Positions 34,874-44,600 of a stretch of 64,000 nucleotides of DNA are shown here, piece after piece (within the stretch, counting starts at the first letter, position 1; each line of letters starts with the position of its first letter). The translations under genes and the position numbers were made by a program. A model generated the notes under the pieces. It was not told where the DNA came from. It did not search any database and was given only the letters and a program-made list of their open reading frames with translations. The stretch is from Chloroflexota bacterium (GTDB lineage Bacteria; Chloroflexota; Dehalococcoidia; Lucifugimonadales; UBA3495): positions 1 through 64,000 of the forward strand of contig JAPOQH010000121.1 in NCBI GenBank assembly GCA_026710825.1, read 5' to 3'.

Positions 34874-35683
34874 TTACGGCTCCAGACCTGCCACGGGCGC
34901 ATGACCGGTTGGGGCGATGCCGGAAGCCAGGCCGGCGCCGTCCAAGATGAACATCTCGCCAGTCATGTAATCGGAGGCGTCGGAGGAAAGGAAGACCGCA
35001 ATGGGTCCCAAATCCTCGGGTTTGCCAAGCTTGCCGGTGGGTAGAAAATCGCCGGATTGCGGGAGAGTGCGGTTTATATCTGCGCTTGGGTCAATGGTCG
35101 GAATGAAGCCGGGGACTATGCTGTTGGCGGTTATTCCATAGCGCGCGAGACTGAACGAAAGTACCCGAGTCAGTTGAATCACACCGCCCTTGGAGGTGCA
35201 GTACATGTAGATATCACGGCCGCCGCGCAACCCGAAACCCGATGCGACATTGATGATCTTGCCCTTGCCCGCGTCGGCCATGGTTTTGGCCGCGGCGCGG
35301 GCGCAATAGAATGCGCCCGAAAGGTTGACCGACATGGCGGTGTCCCAGTCGTCGTCGCTGATTTCCCAGATGGGTTTCAGAACGTTTTCCGCAACCATGG
35401 CAGCGTTGTTGATCAGCACGTCGACGCGACCGAAATGATCCATGGTCGCTTGAATCAGCGCGTCGGCGTCGGAGGATTTAGACACGTCGGTGGGTACGGC
35501 GATGGCGTCCTGGCCGGCAGCTATCACCTCGTCCCGGGCCGTTTCGATGGGCCCGGCCCGGCGACCCGCGATTGCCAAGTTCGCTCCGGAGCGAGTGAGG
35601 GCGCGGACCATCTCCAGTCCCAAGCCAGTGCCGCCGCCAGTGATGACGACGACTTTCCCGTCCAGATACAGGTTTTCAAGCAT
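34874..35683 (-). CDS. SDR family oxidoreductase
   Basis: A 269-aa classical short-chain dehydrogenase/reductase. All motifs are intact: TGGGTGLG for NAD(P), NNAAM, the catalytic Ser in INVASGFG, YCTSK (YxxxK), and NSIVPGFIPT. The Arg at position 2 of the beta2 end (AGRR) hints at NADP preference. It overlaps birA by 8 bp; start ATG has AGGAG twelve bases before it. The substrate is unknown, and the adjacent degenerate SDR may be a partner. Confidence 0.9.
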   Translation of the reverse strand: MLENLYLDGKVVVITGGGTGLGLEMVRALTRSGANLAIAGRRAGPIETARDEVIAAGQDAIAVPTDVSKSSDADALIQATMDHFGRVDVLINNAAMVAENVLKPIWEISDDDWDTAMSVNLSGAFYCARAAAKTMADAGKGKIINVASGFGLRGGRDIYMYCTSKGGVIQLTRVLSFSLARYGITANSIVPGFIPTIDPSADINRTLPQSGDFLPTGKLGKPEDLGPIAVFLSSDASDYMTGEMFILDGAGLASGIAPTGHAPVAGLEP

Positions 35684-36479
35684 GGGCGATCGGCTCTCCT
35701 TCCACCGAGCGGAGGGTAATGTCTCCGGCGGTGAGGGTCAACAACTGCCCGTCGTCCTGGCGCAGCCGAAGGTTGCCGTTCTCGTCAATATCCTCAGCGA
35801 GCCCGGAGTTGTTCACGCCGTGATGCGACACCTGCACGCGCTGGCCCAGGGTGTCCAACCAGCGCCGCCATTCCGGGATTGGTGAGCGACCGCGCCTCAG
35901 GTCCAGGTACAGCGCGTCCATGTGTTGCAGTATCCGCCGCAGCAACTCTCCCCGATCCACCGGGAATTCAGCGAGATCGTTTATGCTGACGGCGGTCGCT
36001 GTGATCTCAGGATCTGACGAGACATCGAGGGCCACGTTCACGCCGATGCCCACGACGGCGTGCTCGATACGATTCCCTGACATAGCGCTCTCCGCCAAAA
36101 TGCCGGCCACCTTTCTACCGTCGATGGTGATGTCATTGGGCCATTTGGCCTGTGGGTACACACCGGCGACCTGCCGGATGGAACGAGCCACGGCGACGCC
36201 GGCCAACGGGCAGAGCAACGGCAACTCATCAGCGGTGGGCCGAAAGAGTACCGAGAAGTACAGGTTACCGGAGTCGGAAATCCAGCGTCTGCCAAGTCGT
36301 CCTCGGCTGGAGTTCTGGGTTTCCGCGACGATAACCCCGCCCTCGTCCGCGCCGTCGCGTGCCCACTGCGCAACGTCGTCCATCGTTGATCCGGTGGACT
36401 GGTAATACCGGACGGATCTCCCGATGATGGCGGTGTACAGGCCGGTGCGGAGCATCTGGGCGACGATGGACGGTGGCAT
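35676..36479 (-). CDS. birA: Biotin--[acetyl-CoA-carboxylase] ligase
   Basis: A 267-aa biotin protein ligase that activates biotin to biotinyl-AMP and loads it on carboxylases. The catalytic loop is SSRGRLGRRWIS, followed by KWPNDITIDGRKVAGILAE and VVGIGVNVAL. A small C-terminal SH3-like domain is present (GQRVQVSHHGVNNSGLAEDI). There is no N-terminal DNA-binding domain, so it is the class I, non-regulatory type. It starts 11 bp after glyS and overlaps the next gene. Confidence 0.93.
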   Translation of the reverse strand: MPPSIVAQMLRTGLYTAIIGRSVRYYQSTGSTMDDVAQWARDGADEGGVIVAETQNSSRGRLGRRWISDSGNLYFSVLFRPTADELPLLCPLAGVAVARSIRQVAGVYPQAKWPNDITIDGRKVAGILAESAMSGNRIEHAVVGIGVNVALDVSSDPEITATAVSINDLAEFPVDRGELLRRILQHMDALYLDLRRGRSPIPEWRRWLDTLGQRVQVSHHGVNNSGLAEDIDENGNLRLRQDDGQLLTLTAGDITLRSVEGEPIAHA

Positions 36480-36490
36480 GGTCGAGTGCG

Positions 36491-37810
36491 TTACCAGCCG
36501 TGGTCGTAGCGATCCTGGAGCACGTCGATGAGGCGGCTGATCGGCACCCGTTCCTGCGCCATGGTGTCCCGGTCCCGGATAGTGACAGCCTGGTCGTCGA
36601 GGGTGTCGAAATCAACGGTTACGCAGTAGGGCGTACCAATTTCGTCTTGACGGCGATAACGTCGCCCTATGCCCTGGGCATCGTCGAATTGGGAACGGAA
36701 CCGACGGCGCACGAGGTCGTAAACCATGCGGGCGGTGGGCGCCAATCGGGCGTTGCGGCTCAATGGAAGGACCGCCACGGTGACCGGCGCCAGCGCCCGG
36801 TGAAAGTGCAGGACAGTCCGTGTGTCGTCGCCGTCCGGTTCTTCGTCGTAACTGTCGAGCCAAAAAGCGAGAGTGGCGCGGTCCACGCCGCCGGATGGTT
36901 CAATCACGTACGGCAGATATCGCTCGTGTATTTCATCGTCGAAGTAGGTCAGGTCTTCGCCGCTGAACTCCTTATGGCGGCCGAGGTCGAAATCGGCTCG
37001 GTCGGCAATACCTTCAAGCTCGCCCCAACCCCAGGGGAATCGGTATTCGATGTCGTAGGTCGCCTTGGCGTAATGAGCCAATTCATCGCCGGCATGCTCC
37101 CGGAGGCGCAGGTTCTCCGCGCGTATGCCATAGTTCACATACCACTCAAACCTGTCCTTGACCCACTGCTGCAACCATTCTTCGTCCGTATCCGGTTTGA
37201 CGAAAAATTCGATCTCCATCTGCTCGAACTCGCGCGTTCGGAAGGTGAAGTTGCCGGGGGTGATCTCATTGCGAAAGGCCTTGCCGATCTGGGCGATGCC
37301 GAACGGCAGTTTCTTGCGCGTCGCAGTCTGGACATTCCGGAAGTTGACGAAAATGCCCTGGGCTGTTTCCGGACGAAGAAATACCTCGGCGCTGGAGTCT
37401 TCCACCGGTCCCATGAAAGTCCGAAACATAAGATTGAACCGCCGAGGCTCGGTGAAGTCGCCGCCGCATTCGGGGCAATTTTCAGACTCGAGCTGATCTT
37501 GTCTGAACCGGCGGTGGCACTCCCGGCATTCCACCAGAGGATCGCTGAAGTTCTCGACGTGGCCGCTGGCCTCCCAAACTCGAGGATGCATCAGGATGGC
37601 AGCGTCCAGGCCAACCACATCGTCGCGTTCGGAAACGACAGAGCGCCACCAGGCCTCCTTGACGTTGCGCTTGAGCTCGACCCCCAAAGGGCCATAGTCC
37701 CATGTCGATCCCAAGCCTCCATAGACCTCGCTGGATTGAAATACGAAACCCCGTCTCTTGGACAGGGACAGGATTTTATCCATATCGGCATATGGGAGGG
37801 TGCGCGGCAT
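36491..37810 (-). CDS. glyS: Glycine--tRNA ligase
   Basis: A 439-aa class II GlyRS of the single-chain (GlyQS, eukaryote/Gram-positive) type. It starts near [22 protein letters not shown]. It has a zinc-binding CRECHRRF and CPECGG pair about residue 100, then motif 2 [14 protein letters not shown] and motif 3 in [11 protein letters not shown]. The C-terminal anticodon-binding domain is present. The start used (MPRTLPYA) follows GAGG; a few more codons upstream are possible. It lies 30 bp after the chelatase gene. Confidence 0.94.
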   Translation of the reverse strand: MPRTLPYADMDKILSLSKRRGFVFQSSEVYGGLGSTWDYGPLGVELKRNVKEAWWRSVVSERDDVVGLDAAILMHPRVWEASGHVENFSDPLVECRECHRRFRQDQLESENCPECGGDFTEPRRFNLMFRTFMGPVEDSSAEVFLRPETAQGIFVNFRNVQTATRKKLPFGIAQIGKAFRNEITPGNFTFRTREFEQMEIEFFVKPDTDEEWLQQWVKDRFEWYVNYGIRAENLRLREHAGDELAHYAKATYDIEYRFPWGWGELEGIADRADFDLGRHKEFSGEDLTYFDDEIHERYLPYVIEPSGGVDRATLAFWLDSYDEEPDGDDTRTVLHFHRALAPVTVAVLPLSRNARLAPTARMVYDLVRRRFRSQFDDAQGIGRRYRRQDEIGTPYCVTVDFDTLDDQAVTIRDRDTMAQERVPISRLIDVLQDRYDHGW

Positions 37811-37840
37811 CGTGATCCTCGCGGTCAAATCAGAGTGGAA

Positions 37841-39907
37841 TCATGTTATCACAGCGGCGGTCTCGGCCTCTCCGGGCAATTCCCGACGCACCGCATCTGC
37901 GAGGCTTTCGGCAGCTAAATCGTCCAGCTTGATGCAACGTGCGGACATGGAATCGGCAATGCCCTGCGCCAACCCCAACTTGATGAAATCCTGTTCGGTG
38001 TCCACGACCACGGCGGGAATTTTGGCCTCGGCGATGGTGCGAGAGAGGTCCCTGACCTCAGGATCGGCGACCGCCAATTGGGTCAACTGTGCGCCCGAGA
38101 GCGACACGTTGGCCCGGCCGTCTGACATCAACACTAGCAAAGGCAGGACATCGCGGTCTTTCAGACGTTCGGTCTCCAGAGTCTCCATGGCCAGGTACAA
38201 CGCCCGCGCCAGCGGTGTCCGCCCACCGGTGGGCATTTCCTGGAGGCACCATTGGGCCATTTCCACGCTGCCGGTGGGCGGCAGCAATAATTCGGCGCCC
38301 GTGCCGCGGAATGCGATGAGGCCGACACGATCGCGACGCTGGTAGGCGTCCAGCAACAGCGACATCACAGCGCCCTTCACCGCGACCATGCGCCGTTGCG
38401 CTCCCATGGAGCCGCTGGCGTCAACCACAAAGAGTATCAGGGAACCGGTGTGGGTCTCGCGCACTTTCTCACGTACGTCCCAGGGTTCGATGAGGAGAGC
38501 GGCAGAGGCATCCCCGGCCGCACGGCGTCTGGACTCCTGGTACGGGGCGGCCGCCCTCAGGGTGGCATCCAGCGCGAGATCGGTGGCTGGGCCCTCGGGG
38601 ACGCGGGCAGCTACGTAACGGCCGACCGAGGAACCGCTGACGGTGGTCGCCCGCTTACCAGACGATCTCCGGGCCCGCCGGTCAGGCGGCTGAACCTGGA
38701 GATTCTGAACAGCGTACGGGTCCCCGATTTCGAACCACTCGTCCCCCAGGGCGCTATCGTCCGGCTGCTGGGGTTCATCTTCCGGCGGGGCGGGGTCTCT
38801 ATCGCTATCGTCGGCCGGGTCGTCGTTGTGCGAATCGTCGTTGTTGGATGGCTCCCGGTCGCGCTGCTGATTCTGGAAGTCGTCCAGCATGTTGTCCAGT
38901 TGCTCTGTCACGAGATGGGGTTGCTGGAACGGCTGGCGTCGCTGGCGGTGCAGCAGGGCCATCAACGCGGCCTCGCGGACATCATCCACGTCAACGACGG
39001 TCCTCCCCTCATAGGCGGCGATCGTGCTGGCCGTTTTGTACATCACGATGTCGCCGCGCAGTCCGTCGACCTGATACTCCGCGCATATGTCGGTGATCAA
39101 TTCCAGGATTTCGTCCGGGACTGTCACGTCGGCGAGTAGTCGTTGACTGGACAGCAGTCGATCCCGTTCGCTCTGCTCGGCATCGGACCATGCATCCATA
39201 AAGGCGAAGGGCTGCGACTCGAAGGCCATCCGCCTACGGACCACCTCGCGCCTTTCTTCTGGTTGGAAAACGCCATCTACCTCGACAGCAAGTCCGAAAC
39301 GATCCAGGAGTTGAGGGCGCAGGTCGCCTTCCTCGGGGTTCATGGTGCCCACGAGCATGAATTCGGCGTCGTGGCTGACCGAGATGCCTTCCCGCTCAAC
39401 GTAATTGCGTCCCATTGCTGCTGCGTCCAGCAGCACGTCGACCAAGTGGTCGTTGAGCAGGTTAACCTCGTCGATGTAAAGGATCCCACGGTGAGCCGAG
39501 GCGATCAGACCTGGCTCGAAGTTCTTTTCGCCGGACTTGATCGCCTGTTCAATATCCAGAGATCCCACCAGGCGATCCTCGGTGGCTCCGACCGGCAGGT
39601 CGACGATTCGCACCTGCCGGACTGAGGACCTGCTGGTTCGGGCGGCCTGCTGACACCATTGGCAGACTTCTTGCGGACTGTCCGGCTGACAACTGTACGG
39701 GCAACCGGGGACAACCGGGACTTCAGGCAGCAATGCGGCCAGGGAACGAACCGCCGTGCTTTTGGCCGTGCCCTTCTTGCCGCGCACCAGCACCCCTCCG
39801 ATGCGGGGGTTGATGGCGTTCAGGAGCAGCGCTCGTTTCATCGGCGTTTGGCCGACGATCGCGGTGAAGGGGAATCGAGGTTCTCGTCCTGCGGCGGGTT
39901 GCGTCAT
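37841..39907 (-). CDS. Fused ChlI/ChlD-type chelatase subunit
   Basis: A 688-aa AAA+ chelatase motor. The N-terminal AAA+ module (about 15-340) has Walker A RGKKGTAKST, a Cys-rich insert with CPYSCQPDSPQEVCQWC, YIDEVNLLNDHLVD (Walker B) and sensor segments. An acidic Pro/Asp-rich linker (about 355-400) leads to a C-terminal integrin-I (MIDAS) domain starting LFVVDASGSMGAQRRM. Next to cobN and cbtAB it is most likely the motor of an aerobic cobaltochelatase, replacing CobS/CobT, rather than a magnesium chelatase. Confidence 0.9.
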   Translation of the reverse strand: MTQPAAGREPRFPFTAIVGQTPMKRALLLNAINPRIGGVLVRGKKGTAKSTAVRSLAALLPEVPVVPGCPYSCQPDSPQEVCQWCQQAARTSRSSVRQVRIVDLPVGATEDRLVGSLDIEQAIKSGEKNFEPGLIASAHRGILYIDEVNLLNDHLVDVLLDAAAMGRNYVEREGISVSHDAEFMLVGTMNPEEGDLRPQLLDRFGLAVEVDGVFQPEERREVVRRRMAFESQPFAFMDAWSDAEQSERDRLLSSQRLLADVTVPDEILELITDICAEYQVDGLRGDIVMYKTASTIAAYEGRTVVDVDDVREAALMALLHRQRRQPFQQPHLVTEQLDNMLDDFQNQQRDREPSNNDDSHNDDPADDSDRDPAPPEDEPQQPDDSALGDEWFEIGDPYAVQNLQVQPPDRRARRSSGKRATTVSGSSVGRYVAARVPEGPATDLALDATLRAAAPYQESRRRAAGDASAALLIEPWDVREKVRETHTGSLILFVVDASGSMGAQRRMVAVKGAVMSLLLDAYQRRDRVGLIAFRGTGAELLLPPTGSVEMAQWCLQEMPTGGRTPLARALYLAMETLETERLKDRDVLPLLVLMSDGRANVSLSGAQLTQLAVADPEVRDLSRTIAEAKIPAVVVDTEQDFIKLGLAQGIADSMSARCIKLDDLAAESLADAVRRELPGEAETAAVIT

Positions 39908-39914
39908 TGTGGTA

Positions 39915-40712
39915 TTAACCTGTCGCGGCCGACGTGGCGCCGGACGAATGGTGGTAGGCGTGGACGTCGCGCTCGCGATACCTACGGTACCCGACCGTGG
40001 CGAAAGCGATCCCCATCCACAACAGGAAATGACCCGCGGCGGTGAACGTGCGGAAAATTATGGTGAGTTCCGGCGGCAACCATCCGGGCGCTGCGTCTCG
40101 TACGCCGGGAATCGCGAACGCCAATAGCAGGGCGACCACCGCGTAGGCCGCTCCTACCCCAGCGTAACGGATCCAACGTCCGGATCCGGTCGCGGAACGA
40201 TTAATGAGGCCCACACCGTAGATCGCCAACGCGACCGAGATGGTCGATACGGCCATGAAAAGGAACTGGAACCCCTGGCGGGCCAACAGCGTCTCGTCGC
40301 TGCCGATTCCAGGCGGGTTCAACGGGAATTTGATCTGGGTGTACATCGAAAGGGCCCAGAACCCCAAAAGCCCGGCCACCGCAGCCCATGCCCAGGGATT
40401 CCAACCTGGAGTTGCGTTGCGCATCAGGTGGTACAGGCCGGCGAAAACGGCACCAAAGAGTATGCCAACCACCGCCAACCCAATGCTCATCCCGATGCGT
40501 TGACCGCCCAAGGTCGTCGCGAACGACAGAGGCAACGGATCTTCGTCTTCTGCGGCTGCCAGTTGCTCTGCGCAACCGGCGCGGTCAATGTCGCACCCTT
40601 CCAGGGCAATAGCCCATTCCATGACCGGTACGTTGAAGATGTTCATGTAGGCTGCTACCAGCAACCCTACGATGACTCCGGAAATGAGTGCGGTGGGTAG
40701 AATGCGCGTCAT
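39915..40712 (-). CDS. cbtA: CbtA family cobalt transporter
   Basis: A 265-aa inner-membrane protein with about six helices, of the CbtA family predicted to take up cobalt with CbtB. Helix 1 contains ALISGVIVGLLVAAYMNIF, a typical CbtA start. An acidic loop follows (AAEDEDPLPL) before GGQRIGMSIGLA. The C-terminus is His-rich (HAYHH). It starts at ATG with GGAG. It lies between cbtB and the chelatase motor in the cobalt operon. Confidence 0.9.
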   Translation of the reverse strand: MTRILPTALISGVIVGLLVAAYMNIFNVPVMEWAIALEGCDIDRAGCAEQLAAAEDEDPLPLSFATTLGGQRIGMSIGLAVVGILFGAVFAGLYHLMRNATPGWNPWAWAAVAGLLGFWALSMYTQIKFPLNPPGIGSDETLLARQGFQFLFMAVSTISVALAIYGVGLINRSATGSGRWIRYAGVGAAYAVVALLLAFAIPGVRDAAPGWLPPELTIIFRTFTAAGHFLLWMGIAFATVGYRRYRERDVHAYHHSSGATSAATG

Positions 40713-40884
40713 GATCGAACTCCAGTGAATGTCTGTCTGTACGGCTTCATCAACCGTGGTGGCTACGGCCTCGTAAAAAACCGTTAGCCCAGTCAGGCAG
40801 ATTCACAGCGCTCCCCTCCCGACGCCTTTGCGGCGCCCGCGCGGCGAAACTCGCCAAAGCCGAATCCGTTACTCGCCGGACTCA

Positions 40885-40919
40885 GAAAAAAGGGCCTGGA
40901 ACCAAGAGACGCCGGGCCC
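40885..40919 (-). terminator. Intrinsic terminator after cbtB
   Basis: On the minus strand GGGCC pairs with GGCCC and is followed by T6. It sits right after the cbtB stop, so cbtA is likely reached by partial read-through or from its own promoter. The 215-bp gap to cbtA shows nothing else I can name. Confidence 0.6.
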
Positions 40920-40927
40920 GAACAAGC

Positions 40928-41128
40928 CTAGTGGCACATGAATGCGACGTGGCGCGCGTGGTGGAAGAATTCGTGGACGGTGCCCAGGATGCCAGGAGCG
41001 CCAATAGAAGCGGCGTGCACTCCGCCATCAACGTACCCGACCATGTACAGGCCGATGGCGCCGACTACCAGCCACGGAGCCCATGCGGCGGTATCGGTGG
41101 CTGACAGGAAGCGGTTGATCATACCCAT
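40928..41128 (-). CDS. cbtB: CbtB cobalt transporter subunit
   Basis: A 66-aa single-pass membrane protein, the typical size of CbtB. One helix (PWLVVGAIGLYMVGYVDGG) is followed by the C-terminal metal motif HEFFHHARHVAFMCH, rich in His and ending in Cys-His. It is the predicted partner of CbtA for cobalt uptake. The start at MGMINRF follows GAGGAG; an upstream extension of 18 residues is less likely. Confidence 0.9.
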   Translation of the reverse strand: MGMINRFLSATDTAAWAPWLVVGAIGLYMVGYVDGGVHAASIGAPGILGTVHEFFHHARHVAFMCH

Positions 41129-41243
41129 GTTTTCACTCCTCGGATCGCGATGGACGTTGTGCGTCACATCAGTGGTAGGCATTTTATTAACTTACGGCCC
41201 GATGCACAATACCGGCAGTCGGACAATATCTGCATATCGTGGA

Positions 41244-41654
41244 TCAGCGTTCGACGAATATGAGGTCGTCCTCCTTGCCTACCCAGCGGTCGCGAGCCTC
41301 TTCAAAAGCGCGCAGTTTGTCGGGCTGCAATTCAGTGCGCTTTTCGTTGTCGTCGAGATAGGGATTCGGGAAGTAGCATCGCACCAGGGTGTCGTCCCAG
41401 TTGTGCGAGAAACGGACGTAGTAGGATTTCAGATCGCCATGGCTGGTAGCCTCGACGAACTGTATCCCATCGATCTGCTCCAACTGCAAGTGGAAGTGCC
41501 AGTTATCTGCCTCGATGGTAGCCCAACCATTATGCACCTCAGGTTCCTGGATGCCGTGGGCGTGGTTCTCGCTGACCACGGAACCACCGCCGACCACCCA
41601 CATCATTTTTGGGTCGCTGGTCAGTTCCTTGAGCAGATCCAGAGTGTTTTCCAT
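41244..41654 (-). CDS. Small CobN-linked protein, ChuX/HutX-like
   Basis: A 136-aa soluble protein 4 bp after cobN, translated from an ATG with AGGAGGG. It does not belong to a cobalamin family I know. WATIEADNWHFHLQLEQIDGI, with its HFHL motif, and VRFSHNWDDTLVRCYFP resemble the heme-carrier fold of ChuX/HutX/HemS proteins. By position it may carry a tetrapyrrole or deliver substrate to CobN. This is an inference; no published assignment is claimed. Confidence 0.72.
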   Translation of the reverse strand: MENTLDLLKELTSDPKMMWVVGGGSVVSENHAHGIQEPEVHNGWATIEADNWHFHLQLEQIDGIQFVEATSHGDLKSYYVRFSHNWDDTLVRCYFPNPYLDDNEKRTELQPDKLRAFEEARDRWVGKEDDLIFVER

Positions 41655-41658
41655 CGCA

Positions 41659-44600
41659 TCACCCTCCTGCTTGTGTTCCAGGGGCGGGATTTCGGGTCGC
41701 CCCGGCCTCCTGCCGCGCTTCGATGTCGGTTTCGAGGTCCAGATACATCTGCCGCAGCTGTTCCAGCATTTCCGGCGGGGGATTCTCCCACATGCCGCGT
41801 TGTACCGCCTCCAAGAGACGCTCAACGATGCCGCGCAACGCCCACGGGTTGCTCTGGCGGAAGAACTCCTGCATCTCCGGATTGAGGACGTATTCTTCGG
41901 TGACGTCCTCGTACATCCAGTCTTCGATCACCTGCGCCGTGGCGTCGTAACCGAACATGTAGTCGACGGTGGCGGCCAGTTCGAAAGCGCCTTTGTACCC
42001 GTGGCGCTGCATCGACTGCATCCACTTGGGGTTGACCACACGACTACGGAAAACCCGGCGCGCTTCGTCCTGAAGATCCCTGACGCGGGCTCGCGTTGGG
42101 TCGCTGCTGTCCCCGAAGAACTGGCGCGGGTTGCGTCCGGTGAGCGAACGGACGGTGGCGATCATACCGCCGTGGTACTGCATGTAGTCGTCGCTGTCAA
42201 ACACGTCGTGTTCGCGATTGTCCTGGTTCTTGGCGGCAATGACGATCTGGCCGAACCGGGTGCGGAACTCGTTGCGCGCGGTAACGCCAAAATCCTGGCG
42301 GGAGTAGGCAAAACCGCCCCACGCGGTGTAGACCTCCGCCAGGTCGTGAACCGATTCCCAGTTGCGCTCGTCCAGAACCCCGAGTATGCCGGCGCCATAG
42401 GAGCCGGGTTTGCTGCCGAAGATGCGGAACAGGGCCGGATTACCGGCGCTTTCGGTGGCTTCGTCAGGCGGAGCGGCAGCGCGCTGCTCGGCGTCCTCGC
42501 GAACGTGTTTCACGACGAAGTTGTTCTCCGGAGATTCTTCCTGCGACGCAGCCAACGCGACGGCCTGGTCGATCAGATATATGAGATTGGGGAATGCGTC
42601 GCGGAAGAACCCGCTGATGCGCACTGTAACGTCTATGCGCGGCCTTGCCAGTTCCTCGATGGGGATTATCTCGAGGCCGCTTACTCGGCGGCTTTCGGCT
42701 TGCCAGACCGGCTTAACGCCCAGCAAGTATAAGATCTGCGCGATGTCATCACCGTGAGTCCGCATGGCGGAGGTACCCCATACGACGACACCGACCATTT
42801 CGGGGTAGCCGCCCTCTTCGTCGAGGTACTTCTGCAGCAGCGCGTCGCCGAGCGCCTTGCCGACGTCCCACGCCGTGGGCGAAGGCAGCGCGCGCGGGTC
42901 CACCGAGTAAAAATTCCTGCCGGTTGGCAGCACGTTGACCATGCCGCGAGTGGGTGCGCCTGATGGGCCTGGGGGCACGAATCGCCCCTCGAGACCCCTG
43001 AGCAGGTTGTCGATTTCGTCGGTGGTTCGCAGCAGCGACGGGTAGATGTGCCGACCAACATAGGACAGCACACTCTCCGTGCGGGCGTCGGACTTGCCCA
43101 GGGTGTCGGAAACCACGCCGGGTATGAGGTGGGCAGCGAAACCCTCATCGCACAGCCGTTGGTACGCTTGACGGCAAAGCGCTTCCAGGGATTCGATAAC
43201 GTCTCCGGCATTCCGCACCGGAACATCGCTGTCGGCGTTGGCTAGGACGGCAGGTGTGTTGCCGTTGACGGCCGCGGCCGGGTTGTCCAACAAAGCGTAG
43301 TAGTCGTACCCCAACGCCTCGGCCAGGGAGCGCCGGAGGCTGGGCACCGCGCCGTTATCCAGCCGGGTCAACGCGCACAGGAGGCCGATCATCTGCTCAG
43401 ATGTTGGCGGTTCTCCCAGGGTATGCAGGCCATCTTTAATTTGGGCATCCTTGATTTCGCAGAGGTAGCCGTCGATCTCCAGCATGAACTCGCCGAAATC
43501 GTCCGGCTGCTCGTCCACCCCAAGGTCCCGGTGCAACTCCGCCTGCTGGACCATTTCCCAAATTTGTGCCTCGAGAGTAGGTAACTTTCCCGGGTCGAGC
43601 GTCTGGCACTGGTAATGCTCGTCCATCAACTGCTCCAACTTGGCGATGTCGCCGTAGGAGTCAGCGGTGGTCATGGGCGGGATCAGATGGTCAATAATGG
43701 TGGCGTGGGTGCGACGCTTGGCCTGGGTGCCTTCGCCCGGGTTGTTGACGATGAACGGGTAGAACAGCGGGATGTCGTCCAGCGCCACTTCGGGATAGCA
43801 GGAGGCGGACAGGCCAACTCCCTTGCCGGGGAGCCACTCAAGGGTCCCGTGCTTGCCAATGTGGATCATCGCGTCGGCCCGGAACACGTCCCGCAGCCAA
43901 CGGTAGTAAGCTATGTAGTGGTGCGTCGGCGTTAAATCAGGATTGTGGTACACCGAGATCGGGTTCTCCCCGAAACCTCGCGGAGGCTGCAATCCGACGA
44001 ATACGTTGCCCATCGGCACGCCGGCGATTGCGAGTTGATCGCCCGTGCGATACACGTGGCCGGGAGGGTCGCCCCACGATTCAAGGAGTTCTCCTCGGAC
44101 CGACTCAGGGAACCCGGCGAACCACTGGGCATACTGCCGGCGCTCGACGTGTCCAGCGGCCAGGCGCATTTGCTCTTCGGTGAGCGTGTCGGTGTCGTTG
44201 CTGCAACGGTCGATGATGCGCTGGACCAATTCGTCGCCGTCGGCTGGGATGTCCTCCACCTGGTAGCCAGCGGATTTGAGCGCGCGCAGCAGGTTGATGG
44301 CGGATGCCGGTGTGTCCAATCCCACGGCGTTGCCGATACGGGCGTCCTTCGTGGGGTAGTTGCTCAGGATGATAGCGATGCGCTTGTCAGCGTTGGCCTT
44401 TCGGCGTAGGGCGGCATGTCTAGTCGCCAACCGGGCCAAATAGTCCATGCGGTCGGGTTGAGCTACGTACTGCTGCATCCGACCGGCCGACAGACCGTTG
44501 GCGGATGCGGCGGCCTCTTCCTTGAACGACACCGGCACGGTGATGATGCGCCCGTCGAACTCCGGGAATGCCACATTCATGGCGGTGTCGATCGGGCCCA

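Noticed and set aside
36473..37918. A 481-codon open frame antisense to glyS
   Set aside because: It is the shadow of a high-GC gene; the minus strand encodes a complete glycyl-tRNA synthetase with all motifs.
38396..39139. Long plus-strand frame opposite the chelatase motor
   Set aside because: No family features or ribosome site; the minus-strand frame holds the AAA+ and MIDAS domains.
37841..39907. Magnesium chelatase for bacteriochlorophyll
   Set aside because: No bch or chl genes are nearby; cobN, cbtA, cbtB and a cobalamin riboswitch point to cobalt.
40713..40927. Possible second cobalamin riboswitch before cbtA
   Set aside because: A GGGAG...GTGAATC-like stretch exists, but the B12 box and the closing stem are missing.
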